Positions 13,158 through 23,819 of a stretch of DNA of 64,000 nucleotides are shown here, piece by piece (position 1 is the first letter of the stretch; each line of letters starts with the position of its first letter). Source of the stretch: Schistosoma haematobium (taxonomy: Eukaryota; Platyhelminthes; Trematoda; Strigeidida; Schistosomatidae). The stretch covers positions 496,001 to 560,000 of the forward strand of contig NC_067196.1 of the NCBI RefSeq assembly GCF_000699445.3. The letters run 5' to 3'. Below the pieces are notes generated by a model. The model did not search any database. It saw only the letters and a program-made list of their open reading frames with translations, and was not told where the DNA came from. The translations under genes and the position numbers were made by a program.

Positions 13158-13307
13158 TCATTCACTACTTCTCCTTTTTTTATGCAAATATTTCCAGGTA
13201 ACATATCCGGTACATGCAGCGATGAAGACGATCAGTGGAATTATTATATACAGATACCAAAGTGATTCGTTCTGTTTACTTTCTTTCGATATTTCAGTAG
13301 TCGTATT
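13158..13307 (-). CDS. Last exon: membrane span and cytoplasmic tail
   Basis: Acceptor 'tttttccatag' precedes 13307. The exon reads 49 codons in phase 0 and ends at TGA (13160-13158). It opens with NTTEISKESKQNES (a possible N-glycosylation site NTT), then the hydrophobic stretch LWYLYIIIPLIVFIAAC followed by TGYVTW, then KYLHKKRRSSE. This is the textbook order for a type I protein: outside stalk, about 22-residue helix, stop-transfer basic tail. The clean transition and the perfect phase match to the preceding exon make chance unlikely. Confidence 0.8.
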   Translation of the reverse strand, partial: NTTTEISKESKQNESLWYLYIIIPLIVFIAACTGYVTWKYLHKKRRSSE

Positions 13308-16300
13308 CTATGGAAAAACAAAACAGTAGCATTTATTACTAAATATCAAATATTTATCGGGTATTGATCGGTTTGATGGGTGGTTTCCTTGAGGTTTCCA
13401 CCAACCTGAACTTCACAAATTCCCAATGTTGTTCCTTTATAATTCACGGGTGTCGATGTACTCACATCGTTAACATCCGGGCTCTTTTTGAATAGACGAA
13501 ACAGTAGCATTCATTACAAAACATGAAATATTCCTTGAGAAATTCATTCTGCATTTGTGTCAACAAGGGTGGTAAAATACAATTCAACAAACGGTAAGAA
13601 AATGTGCATTTTACAATCATTCAGAACAACTACTACCTAATTGACAGTCAGTTAATTAAGCACATACCTTAAAATGGCAACCATTCACTTTAAAGAAATG
13701 GTGATTCTGATGATTACTGTCAATGCACGTATTCCATTTCTCACACCAAATACATGTCACATTCGATGTTATTGCATTCAGACATGCTTCACTTGAATTG
13801 TGTATTGGACAAATTGCTGTAAAAGTAATAAGGTGATTATATAATTCGAATTCTTAAACAGAACTAAAGAGAATCACAATACATGGAACTATAACTCAAT
13901 GACATGATGGTGATTTCAGTGTCAAGTGACTATTTCATTCACTGGAGAGTTGTTATCACAATGCATAATGCAATACTCAGTATACATTCCATTTCAATCA
14001 TGTTTCACAACAGAATGTTTGGAGTGAATGAAACAGGTTTGAATGTCAAGTATAAACGATGAATTCCGACTGGCGAACTTGACAGATTTCACTGACTGTT
14101 TACATTCAGAAATGTACACACAATGCACTCACTGGGTTCAGAGAAGCCTACTCCACATTATGTTCCATCAATACATAGTTTCTTTTCATGAAGGCAGTGA
14201 TGGAAATTCAGTTGTTCTTAGACTAAAAATTCAATTCAATCATGGTAATTCAGTCGAATATTAAATGAAGATAGAGATTGTTTTTCCAATTATCATTGTC
14301 ATATTTTTCCTGAAAAGATTTTATTTGTTTTACTATGAGAAAACATATCAAAGTATATGGTCGCAGTCTGGTTCGTGTGCTGTCAGTAAATGCAACAGAC
14401 TAGTTGGATCAAAGAAAATTCATCGATGATATAGATCATATTTTATTCGATGAATATGAAGGAGATTTGATCATTGGATAATGGAATGATTCGCTCAGTG
14501 GTGGAAATGTTATTACAGTAGCCTAACACATGGTGAACTGAAATCTGTTTTAATTTACTGAGTGTTCATATTCAATTTCGTATTGTTTATTACATCAATA
14601 ATTCTGAGGCTGTCTATGGTGAATATAAGTTTGGTGACGTCACATTTCTTCGTCTCTATTTTATCGGATATGTATGACAAAGCAGAGATTTTGGAAAGTA
14701 GGCAACCGTTTTGAGGTTAATCCCAATGACATGGAGTGTTCTTGTGATTTCAATGCCCCAGAAAAAATCGATATCCCATGTACCAAAAAGGAAAAACAGA
14801 AGCTGCCTGGTCAATCCACAATCAAATAACTGTTACCTAATCTTTTTCCAGATTACTATCAAGTCATACATCGTTTTGTGAGTTTTTCCACAAGACTTCA
14901 ATATGCGTTCAAAATGGATACCTTATCATTGCTGATATTTAAAAATGAATCCACAATTAAACGTATTTTCGGACGGATGGCTGGATGTCATTTAGTAGCT
15001 GACTGAAGTTATAAATGATATTTTCAGCGTGTTGAAATAAAAAGGATGGATTTAAGTGTGAATATAGTAAATGATGATAAATAAGGTTTAACATACTGCC
15101 GATGACTTCATACTCCACTAACGTGCCATTTTTCATCCATTCTACAGGAACAGATATCTCATGTTCTTTCTTACCTTGTGTGACAAATCAAAGAGAAAAA
15201 ACGTAACATTTAGATTTTCTTTATGAGCAACAACCGCAAAATTTTAGTCCAACCTTTTAAACATTTTCTCACGTTTCAGCTAACAAATAAAAAACATGGG
15301 AGCATCAAATGAAGAGCGAAAGATGACTAGCGTTCATTCTTATTTTAAAAGTCTCAGCTGGATATTCCCACATCTCAGAGTTGATGTTTACTAATGGACC
15401 GGAGCCCAGGATCATTCAATGCAAACGCCATACGGATATTCACCCAACCATTCAGTCCAAACACCTACTGGTTTGTATGAAGCGTGAAAACTTATTTCAT
15501 TCCTGCTCTGTTAACTCAATCTTCCGTTCGATATTTATGACAACAATCGATTCCACTGCTAATCACCATCCATCTTTGCCTACAACGTCCAAGCAATCAT
15601 CACAGAAAGCAAACGAATCAACAAGAGACAGGTGAGAGAATTCAAACGAGCAATATGAAAATGACAATTTTCATCATTTTTAATGACTCAGTAATGCACT
15701 TCAATCGAGCAATATGTATCACTTGACCAAATACTTGGTGCATGTTCTCACATGTGATCATGAAACACTGAATTTCGCTCATTTACTCAGATTGAAACTG
15801 AGCCTCATCTTTCAACAACACATAGGATTGAGCATTGTATGAAGAAAACATTAGCTTCAGGTGCTACTTATTCATAACTTTCATATATAAAACACCTCAT
15901 TGTGCATTGGGTGGTGATATGAATAAGAACGGCAAGTGTGACGGTCGTACGATATTTTATCTACCTGATTTCGTCGTTTATATATCACTGCTCCGTTCAG
16001 TTGGTCGATCTGCACAAGTATAAAACGTCTCTAATTACACATCCAAACTTTTGCGATAAAAAAAATTCATACACCTTAGTTACTTGACCACAGATTGCCG
16101 GTTATGTAAGCCTTAGCAAACAAATGATTGATTATAGACGTCACCGTACATGAAACTGTTAACATCATACTTTGCAAAGTTTCTTACCTGTTTCACATTG
16201 AAAGATTCCTCGGATTCCGTAGTCTTTATCTTTTGAAATTTCCAAAATATTCTGAAAGAGACATGGAACGAGGATTTGTCAGCACACAATCTTTTATATC

Positions 16301-19300
16301 AAAACAAATTGAACATTAAATAAGTGAGTCTTCGTTCAAATTATCTTAACCACACTTACATTACGTATAATGATATTCTCATTGAAAATGTGTTCTATCT
16401 GGTGTACATAGATATTCTTAATCACACCAGTTGTCAACTTCAGCCAAGTTTGATGATTTATCAGTCTATGATGAAATATGTTGACACATTGTGAGATGAA
16501 AACCTACGTCAGTTGTAATGAAATGTGATTGTTAACATTTTCAAGGAAGCTCTGCTCAGATGATACATTATTGAATGTTCCGAAAAGCCGACCATTTGAA
16601 GATGGAATACAATCTGACAGAATACGACACATAACATACACTATTCTGTCATACACTGGTTAGTAGTGTTTGACATGAACACATCATTGTTACAACTGAT
16701 GTCACTTCACTTCTAATTACTCACATATTAACAAGTGCTACAGTGAGTTGTGTCATTAAAAGAATAATTACAAAGTCAAATAGTTTCTTTACACATCACA
16801 AAATGTTGATCTTTTTCTATTATGTTCATACGCATGAAATAGTAGAATGATCTCAAGTACTTGAAACAAAACTAAATGTACATTCAATTTAATAACTTAC
16901 GTTCTCATAATAGATAGATATCTTCCCATTCGGATATAACAGATTAGTCACAATGGGTATATTCACTACAATTAAAAGACTAACGATAATTAATATTTGA
17001 AAGATAGGTGTAACACAGCATATGCTCACTCACAAAGTGATCAAATTTAGTGTATAATTACTGAGTTGTGTCAAATGCTTTCTTCAGTCGGATTCGCACT
17101 CAAAACATTGAACTAAACTTCATGTGAATGAAACGAGCATGCATCCTTCCAAACTAGTGTGAAATGCTGAGTTTCTGAATCTGCATTACTATTGTATTAC
17201 TACTGATTCATTAAAGGTCTAATACTGCAAATGTATTCGCACATTCGCAATATTTTCTATAATTTTCCTTTTAACAATCGACTCCAAGTATGCATGACAT
17301 AAGTTATGGAGCGTTTATTCACAAATGCAACTTGAGAATCTTATTGATCACCTAACATATGGATATTTAACTCGATCAAGTAACTCTGGCTACAGTGTTT
17401 GTTTGTGTTGGGACGGTATATTCCCAAAATTCATATTTGTAATTTTATCATATCGATTGACTCATCGATTCAATATTTGGATGGAAGTCACATGATGAAC
17501 TTATCGACTAAATATTCGAATGCCTGTCGAGTGATGAACTGAATGAGTCATGTTTAAAAAACATTTTAATATGACAATATCGATTTTATATATTTATATA
17601 TATATATATACGTTTAAAATTGTGTCTGAGTGTTCGCTGCTGCTGCTTGCTTGCTCGCTCGTTTTCTGGTTGTATGCAGAATATATTTTCCATACCAAGC
17701 CTGGACTTCTCCTTCTAGATAGCGGGGCTGGGACGCGTCAATAGTTAGATTACTGGTCTTTGGTCACTGAGTATTGTTCTCGTTCACAGTCTAAGTGAAC
17801 CCGTGAAGCTTCAAACCTAACAGTTTGTTGTAGATGCAAGACGAATAGATTTGAATGTGTAATCTCAACGATATCTCAATGTGGAAGGATATTATATAGG
17901 AGTGACTATGCGATGAATGGAAGCGTAGATGTATATTATACGCACAAGAATGACTTTGTGACGAACATATGACACGGTTCGTTTGTTTTGAAGCAATGAT
18001 TTGTCGTCAAGTTTCATGGAAGCATTTAAACGAAAATGTATCTCTGCACAGGTTTTCAAACAGGCAATGAATATCAATATTTTACACGTCTTATCTAATT
18101 TTTCCCAGTCGATGTCAACTGAGCTTCAAATCACATTCAATGTGTGATCAAACGGTGAGTGGATTTCACATTTGGTTAGACCCTCATTTTCTAGAAAAAT
18201 AACAAAGTTTTTCATGTCAATTTTCTGAAAACTGAATTTCACAAACAGTGTGTGATCACAAGGAGTAAAGAAGTAATTGTGCAAAGTTCACTTGTCATGA
18301 ATCATGTTTACCTTTATCTTCTCCTTTAAGAGACAATTTGACAACGATTAATCCCTCTGAATTATTGAAAATAAAAGTAGATAATGAAATTTGTGTAAAA
18401 TGAAAATCCATCTCTTTTATTAAATGTACGTTTTAACATGGACTACCTCTGCATACAAGTTATCAGATTCATTCCAACATTTACATGAAACGGTGTGGTG
18501 AAATGCTCGATCATCGCCTATGAGGAAGATTCAAGGATTATTGTCACTTCAACGATATGATGAACATTTCAATCTCTCTAAGTGAGAATGTTACACTTCT
18601 GTTAATTTTTCTCAAACGATTTCGACTGAGTAATTGTCACTTGACATTATTTGGACGATAGATTTTGTTATTCGTAAATTCATATAACTGACTGAGATAT
18701 ACGGATGTAAACTTGATGTTCTAGGTGTTCTAGTTTGAGTAAAGAATCTTGCACTAGTCGACTGTTCACGTTCGTTCATTAGTCCGCTGTGTCAGAAAGA
18801 GTTTGAATTCGAAAATTGTATGAAGGTGAATATGATTAAAGAGATACAGTTGAATATACGATGGTCGACAAACAGCGACTCAGAGACATTAAACTTTTAG
18901 GAATCAAGTAAGTACTAGAAATGTATTTTAGGGAATCAAATAAGATTTGATAGATTGTCGGCTTCAATAGTACAAACTGATTTAACTCAGAACGTCGCTT
19001 ATTACTGCACATTTGATTAGTTGGATTCACTGACTTTATTGAGAAATGTCGGGTCGGTGAGATTTCGTATATGCAAAATGAATATGACAACGGTAAACAA
19101 AACAAACTACAACTGAATAATTCAAGAAACTCACTCTCATCCAAAAGTTGACGTGACAAAGATCTTCCTAAATTATTCGAGATTTGTCCTATTTTCTCGT
19201 CTTTTTAAACATATATAAAACACCTATATTTTTGTGAATGAAAACATACAATTCGATTGATAACTTCACATGGAATGAATAAAATATAAATTGCCTAAGT

Positions 19301-21663
19301 TCGACATGTAACACGGAGCATGTAGCTGATTCATTGAAGAAATCGACGAGTCATAAGGAGCATGCAACTGATTCATTAAAGAAATTGAATCCACTTTGAT
19401 AAATGCAATTAATTGGTGATCAAGAAAACTCAATAACAATTTTAATTCAAAGAAAATTATGGACTTACCACTAGGCCAAATTTCAAATTTACTGACTTCA
19501 CTTTCAAAATATTTTAACGGGAATTCTGGTTTAATAGGCTAAAAGGTGTAAATAAGTGGATAGCGCCTCAACTACAAAATGTAACCAACTCACTTGAATT
19601 TTCTTGTACTCAATAAAACTGCCATTCACATTTGGACGAGGCTGATTGAGATTAATGGTTTGTGAGTAGTGATAATGATGAGACTGTATATGTCTATTAG
19701 AATCTGACCGATTACTTACATATCGATATGATTCATTCTTAAAAATCACTTGTTCAAAGTTCACCCAATTCGGATGTTTACAAATTTCATCGCAGATACA
19801 GAACCCGGAAAATACGTTCAAGATCATAGAAATTCGTATGAACAGATCATATGGAGAATTGAATCTGAAATGGTTCAAGTGAATAAAAGAACGTTATCAC
19901 ATGGAATCAAATTTCAATTTGTACGATACACTCATTTAACTCTTGTGTTCAGCTAACACTCACCTCATCATCTTGTTCAAAGCAGTTAATGAAATTTCAC
20001 TAAAAATTGTCTGGTTTATATAGATTTTATGAGTGTTTGGTTGTTTTATTCTGATTCGATTATTCAAAGTGACCATGAAGGTCAACTTTCGTTCATTACG
20101 TTCATTACTGGCCAATCATGGTGGTGGAATAACTGATCGTTATTCAATATTCATCTATCTATTGAGAACGTGAACTAGGGTTTATCCACCGTTGTTTTAT
20201 ATTCCTGACCCGTGTTGATGAAACTGCTCTTGAATGTGATTAAACGTGCTTTGTAATACATGGTTGATTAACTTGCTACTCAAAAATACGAACAAGCAGT
20301 TTGTTGCCTGCAAATACCTCTCTATAGACTGTCAATGGTGTATTGTTTCTATTTGATTGATTCAAATCAAAATGACACCAACAGTTTAGGTGGGAATTCA
20401 ACATTTTCACTTTGTCACTTGAATTTCATTTTAATAAAACTTCTGTTAGACGATTTCATCATAGTTCAATAAGAAAATATAACTTCTAAACCAAGCCCTA
20501 TTCATTCCGTCTAACCAACATAATAATGACGACTGTAAGAATGTTTTAACTTTTCTGTATTGACATGTAGATAACTGTATACAAACAGAAATTCATAAGA
20601 AATTAACAGATCTATGTGGACGTAGATTAGATCACATCAGTCCATTGAAAACAATACTTTGCTGATTTTCTATTGAAATCTAAAAAGAAGCAGAGCTGTA
20701 GTAGTAGTAGTAGTAGTCTGTGATAAAAATAGAGCGGTTTACAAAATTGCCAAATGCATTGAAACATATTGAAGTGGAGTTCATTGGAAATGAAGTGGAT
20801 TGGGCTAACGTGGACATTGCAGATTTAAATGCTCTGAGTATGCAGAGTAATTTAATTAGTTCACTTTCCTGAAGAGCCAGTCGAATATGCGTTGCAGACA
20901 CAACTGATGATGAGCTGAATATAAACCGATAATTATTTCTGGAGAATTTCTCTAAACCTATGTCATTTGACTTAGCTAATTAGTGATAATCATAGAGATA
21001 TATTGTTGCGTGATTTCGGTTCCATAATGTATATCACTGACTGTTTATTGTTTCACTTGTTTGTATTTCATCCTCTCCACTTTAGTTAAATGGACACTCA
21101 TCTTTCAAATCCCTAATTTACTGGGGACCATTATGTGGTAAACAATACAAAAGTGTATTTGAACGGATGCAGAAATTAAGATTATCCATCAGGATCATAC
21201 TATCCTCGATGAACTGTATTCGTTTGACGTAAACACAACACGTGCTATTTTCGTACTCGTGAAACCGTTCACACTGTGTGCTGTACCTTGTAAATTCAAT
21301 CACGAAAATGTGTTTGAATATTCCACATAATCAGCCCAGCTATTTTAGTTCTTCTAATCTACTATGCGTTTTGGCATAAAACAATATTTCTCTTAAACTA
21401 ACACTGATGAAAATAAGTGATGAACTATATGTGATTGTGTGATATGCCGATATCTGTCTGTCGACCTCATTTGTTGTTTGTAGAAATGTCAATGATCAAA
21501 GATTCTGTTGTTTATGACCATATTTTATCTTAATCATCAGGTTATCTGATGTTCTCTATTGACTTTGAGTATAGAAAGGAATGTCGCTTTCTAATGATTC
21601 ATTCATATGACTGACAATCACTGACAAACACACAGCAGAAAAATGAATAAAATTCTCTATCAT
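13158..21663 (-). CDS. TEM7/plexin-domain-like type I membrane protein gene (egg protein CP391-like), multi-exon
   Basis: Transcribed right to left. Supported exons, in gene order: 19864-19594, 19538-19469, (18729-18641 tentative), 18356-18312, 16965-16901, 16251-16188, 15174-15097, 13816-13668, 13307-13158. From 18356 to the stop all phases agree and all joins have gt/ag. The product has a nidogen-like beta region like that of TEM7/PLXDC proteins, a PSI-type cysteine cluster, one membrane helix and a short basic cytoplasmic tail, so it should sit at the cell surface with most of its mass outside. The 5' end is not solved: signal-peptide-like and Cys-rich candidates lie at 21663-21616 and 21290-21185, and their phase does not join directly to 19864, so at least one more exon is missing, as is a short exon between 19469 and 18729. 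The name 'egg protein CP391-like' is from memory of schistosome annotation and is the weaker part of the call. A solo LTR (17406-17822) sits in an intron. Confidence 0.7.
13668..13816 (-). CDS. Cysteine-rich PSI-type exon
   Basis: Bordered by 'acttttacag' and gtatgt. Entry is with two bases completing a codon, exit in phase 0. The 49 full codons contain six cysteines in the spacing C-x9-C-x9-C-x2-C-x5-C-x15-C; the central CIWCEKWNTC matches the 'C.WC....C' core of PSI (plexin-semaphorin-integrin) domains, which in TEM7 relatives also comes just before the membrane span. NSS and NVT are possible glycosylation sites. The gene context supports an extracellular ligand-binding or spacer role; no ligand can be inferred. 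Confidence 0.8.
14674..14829 (+). other. Small plus-strand frame inside an intron, 51 codons
   Basis: ATG to TAA. The peptide is lysine-rich and has ECSCDFNAPEKIDIPC in the middle. It is polar and less repetitive than random frames here, but I know no family, see no splice signals and have no second copy. Confidence 0.15.
15097..15174 (-). CDS. 78-bp exon, end of the beta region
   Basis: Acceptor 'gtcacacaag', donor gtatgt. Symmetric length (26 x 3). Read in the phase set by the previous exon it gives KKEHEISVPVEWMKNGTLVEYEVIG (core EWMKNGTLVEYEVIG), with one possible glycosylation site NGT. The split codon at its end joins to the PSI exon as threonine. Confidence 0.75.
15370..15570 (+). mobile_element. 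Very degenerate Sm-alpha-like SINE relic
   Basis: It ends with 'attccactgctaatcacc', matching the 3' end of Sm-alpha copies ('attccactgctagccac') at 44.1 and 45.5 kb. The hammerhead core cannot be found. It lies upstream of the 78-bp exon, within an intron of the minus-strand gene. Confidence 0.4.
16188..16251 (-). CDS. 64-bp exon of the beta region
   Basis: Acceptor 'tgtctctttcag' and donor gtaaga. Phase 0 in, phase 1 out: 21 codons plus one base. Reads NILEISKDKDYGIRGIF then QCET. In TEM7 relatives the equivalent stretch ('...HPVKVGLSDAF') follows the G-x-I-x-F-x-Y strand, as here. The alternative frame leads to an immediate stop in the next exon. Confidence 0.75.
16901..16965 (-). CDS. 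65-bp exon, conserved G-K-I-x-x-Y strand
   Basis: Acceptor 'ttttaattgtag', donor gtaagt. Two bases complete a valine codon, then 21 codons. LLYPNGKISIYYEN corresponds to the TEM7 pattern 'L...G.I.F.Y..I', the most recognisable part of this beta region. The decayed counterpart in copy A is at about 9505-9568. Confidence 0.8.
17406..17822 (+). mobile_element. Solo LTR with perfect 5-bp target-site duplication
   Basis: Starts TGTTGGGACGG and ends CTAACA, 417 bp, with GTTTG immediately on both sides (17401-17405 and 17823-17827). Contains a TA run at 17595-17610 and a promoter-like TATA. The pre-insertion site is preserved without an LTR in copy C ('acagtgcttatttgttg', 23983-23999) and, reverse-complemented, in copy A (9439-9463). 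So this is a true insertion later than both duplications. No internal retroelement genes are near. Confidence 0.85.
17595..17610. repeat. (TA)8 run inside the solo LTR
   Basis: Uninterrupted TA dinucleotides within the LTR. Confidence 0.9.
18312..18356 (-). CDS. 45-bp micro-exon, 'V-V-K' strand
   Basis: Acceptor 'ttcaataattcag', donor gtaaac. Phase 1 in, phase 1 out, so it is symmetric. Read in phase it gives GLIVVKLSLKGEDK, matching the 'F.VQW..V.L' strand of TEM7 relatives. Copies C (24490-24540) and A (8889-8939) have a 51-bp version with the same acceptor but donor gtaagt six bases later, so the exon length differs between copies by two codons. Confidence 0.7.
18641..18729 (-). CDS. Tentative exon preceding the V-V-K strand
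   Basis: Acceptor 'ctcaaactag', donor gtgaca (weak). Phase 2 in, phase 1 out. Reads HPYISVSYMNLRITKSIVQI, which lines up with the 'QYIAPLMANF...S.V.Y' strand of TEM7 relatives and joins in phase to the 45-bp exon. Not conserved clearly in copy A, so only moderate support. Confidence 0.4.
19469..19538 (-). CDS. 70-bp exon, F-P-L-K-Y-F motif
   Basis: Acceptor 'tacaccttttag', donor gtaagt. Phase 0 in, phase 1 out. Reads PIKPEFPLKYFESEVSKF then EIWPSG. TEM7 relatives have '.F.FPFYG....V.IATGG' at this place. It is split from the previous exon by an intron of only 55 bases. Confidence 0.75.
19594..19864 (-). CDS. N-proximal exon, longest open block of the gene
   Basis: Donor gtgagt after codon CAA (phase 0). 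The proposed acceptor 'gaaccatttcag' at 19865 is also present in copy A. The 90 codons open with a hydrophobic run (LFIRISMILNVFSGFCIC), then CKHPNWVNFEQVIF, a His/Ser-rich stretch and SQTINLNQPRPNVNGSFIEY. The hydrophobic run could be a signal peptide if translation starts at the ATG of SMILN or in a missing upstream exon. The acceptor could also lie farther in, so the 5' border is the least certain point. Confidence 0.55.
19865..21184. other. Intron region of the minus-strand gene
   Basis: It separates the candidate 5' exons from the first firm exon. It contains a TAG trinucleotide run at 20698-20716. No convincing exon found, though one is needed by phase. Confidence 0.4.
20698..20716. repeat. 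(TAG)6 microsatellite
   Basis: 'gtagtagtagtagtagtag', uninterrupted. Confidence 0.9.
21185..21290 (-). CDS. Candidate Cys-rich 5' exon
   Basis: Minus frame reads CERFHEYENSTCCVYVKRI then QFIEDS, following 'cacacag' and ending near gtatga. The same block, with CERFHECESSTCCVHVEQI, is in copy A (about 4104-4195), where it follows 'gtcctcag'. Frame preservation with changed residues suggests coding, but the exit phase does not fit the next known exon. Confidence 0.35.
21616..21663 (-). CDS. Candidate first exon with signal-peptide-like start
   Basis: Sixteen codons from ATG (21663) to a gt donor (gtcagt), phase 0: MIENFIHFSAVCLSVI. Copy A has MMENFIHFSAVCLSMI with donor gtaagt at 3743. A start codon, a hydrophobic core and a donor at the same place in both copies fit a secretory leader exon, and the next candidate block starts in phase 0. 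Confidence 0.4.
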
Positions 21664-22639
21664 TTTTGAATAGATTTAGCATCAGCTATGAATAAACGCT
21701 GTGTACATTTACCATCTAATTTTAAATTAGTATTCATTACCTTAGAGAATCCTCGAGATGTCACTTTCGTAGATTTTATAGCGGTGGGACTCATAATTAT
21801 AATAATCTAGAAACGTTTAGACTGAACTAGTTGATACTTCTCATGTTTATTGAATGTGAATCTATGAACAATCATCATTTTCATGAAAAACTCCACATCA
21901 CATTCTTTGTTTCGTTTTATTTCAATCACTATGGCAGAGAAATTCATCGCTACACGATATTCTGGATAGACGCACTCGACTGTTTACCAGATGGGTGTCT
22001 GTGTTGAATGTTGATTGAAGTTGGATACAGTTGTTGGGTTGGGGCGATCAGATTTGATAAGAGATCGAATACATTTTGAAATATCATCTGATGTTGAAAT
22101 TCGTGTTAGTTTTGCCATAGAAATCAGATGAATTCCTCCGTGGATGAACACTCGAAGATGAAATGGTAAATAGCCTGACAGCCACGTTGGTATGAACAAC
22201 CTGATAAACACGTTTCGAATCGATGTTATTGAGAAGGTTTTATGATTGAGTTAGACGATGTTCGGTGTTTACAGTCTGTTTTAAAACGTACAAGTTTAGT
22301 TAACCTCACGAATTACATATACCAGCTTAATATCGTAATTAACTAAAACGCCAACAGAAATGGTAATCAAATCAAAGACAAACACAGTCTAAATGCTGAT
22401 CACGTCTGTAAACTAGTGGCACGAGTTCTATAATTATTATCTTCAGAATGTATATACATTAAATACAAAAGGAATTCTGAAACTCAGGGGATATAATCTA
22501 TTCTGATTACTTGACTGCAAATAACTCTCAAAGTTTATTCAATGAGATATATATGAAAATGATGCTTTGCTGTCACACAAGGATACACAGAGATATCCGA
22601 TTTATCACTGATGCTTGGTCATAAATTGAAAACGTTTTG
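21664..22639. other. Upstream flank of the minus-strand gene
   Basis: A promoter, if the leader exon is right, would be here. The only notable frame is a minus-strand one of 75 codons at 22211-21984 (WLSGYLPFHLRVF near its start), with no second copy and no family that I know. Confidence 0.35.
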
Positions 22640-23386
22640 ACGAAGCACGAGATACAGTGGACATCTAGGATGCAGCTGGATGATCTAGACTTTGCCGATG
22701 ATCGGACTTAAACCTACTTTTCTATCGCACACGCAACAACAAATGCAGGAGTAGACGATCAGATTAGCACAGTCTCGACGGTAGTAAGTCTCAATATACA
22801 CAACTGGAAAGGCCAGATTCTTCGATACAACACAGAATGCACCAATGCAATCACAATTGATGGAGATTCGGAAAAATTAAAAATTCTCACATATCTGGAC
22901 AGTTTCATTGATGAACATGGTGGATCTGATTCAAATGTGAACGCAGTTCTACTGTATGGGGGAAACCAGGAGAACTACGGAAGTATTCATCCTGAAGATA
23001 CAAGTGTTTATTAACAGACATCTACGCAAAATACTTCGAACCCGTTAGCCAGATATTATCAGCAACAACCTACCAAGGGAGAGAAAAAAATAGATTCCAG
23101 CTGACGAATGAATCAAATAAAAGAAGAGCTGGAAGTGGATAAAACACACATTGAGGAAAGCACGCAACTGTGTCACAAGGCAAGCCCTCACATGGAATCC
23201 TGGAGGTCGACGGAGGAGAGGTAAACCAAAGAACACATTGGGCCGAGAAATGGAGACAGACATGAGAACAATGAACATCAATTGGATAGACCTCAAAGGG
23301 AAGGCCCAGATTAGAATAAATGGGTTGGAGAATGCTGTTTGGCGTCCAATGCTCCATTAGGACTAACAAGCGTAAGTAAGTTATCC
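22640..23386 (+). pseudogene. RTE-clade LINE fragment, 3' part
   Basis: The DNA encodes, in shifting frames, the same peptides as the better copy at 25.3-27.9 kb: TSRMQLDDLDFADD near 22680, [15 protein letters not shown] near 23160, and a tail 'gcgtaagtaagt' at about 23370. An internal piece is missing at about 22943, where 'caaatgtgaa' jumps to 'cgcagttctactg'. It is 5'-truncated and dead. It separates the upstream flank of the gene from copy C. Confidence 0.75.
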
Positions 23387-23819
23387 GTCGTTAAGAATCT
23401 ATCAATTTGGTCAATTTACAAAAAGATGCACAACAATAAGTTACTTGTGGATAAATGTAGTGACTAGTATTGACGATTAATTCAATACAGAGCAATGACA
23501 AATATCATACCTATCTGGTCATTTATACATATCTTTATATCTCAAAGATCGAACTGTAATATGATCCACATTCAAACATTTGTACCATGTTCTGATGTTG
23601 GATAGTTGGAGTCAGTTAAAAGTAATACTTGGACATAGGTTTCAAGCTAGTTTACCTACATTATCAAGACAGACTTTCTCGCTTTGTTATTGCAACACAA
23701 ACGTTGGTGAAGAGAGATGGAATATTAGAGGAGCATTCTTCAAACCAACCCCAACAATCTGACATTCTCATGTATGAACTTTGTATTTCCTCAAAGTAAG
23801 CAGTAAGAACAAGTACACA

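Noticed and set aside
15154..15180. Alternative frame for the 64-bp and 78-bp exons
   Set aside because: Joining them in the other open frame gives a stop within ten codons of the 78-bp exon.
18836..19159. Minus-strand frame of 107 codons within the gene region
   Set aside because: It lies in an intron of the minus-strand gene, has no splice borders in that frame and its counterpart in copy A (8.0-8.4 kb) is not open.
19750..19956. Plus-strand frame containing VQDHRNSYEQIIWRIE, also present in copy A on the opposite strand
   Set aside because: It is the antisense shadow of the 19,594-19,864 exon; the duplication explains its conservation, and the splice signals and neighbours support the other strand.
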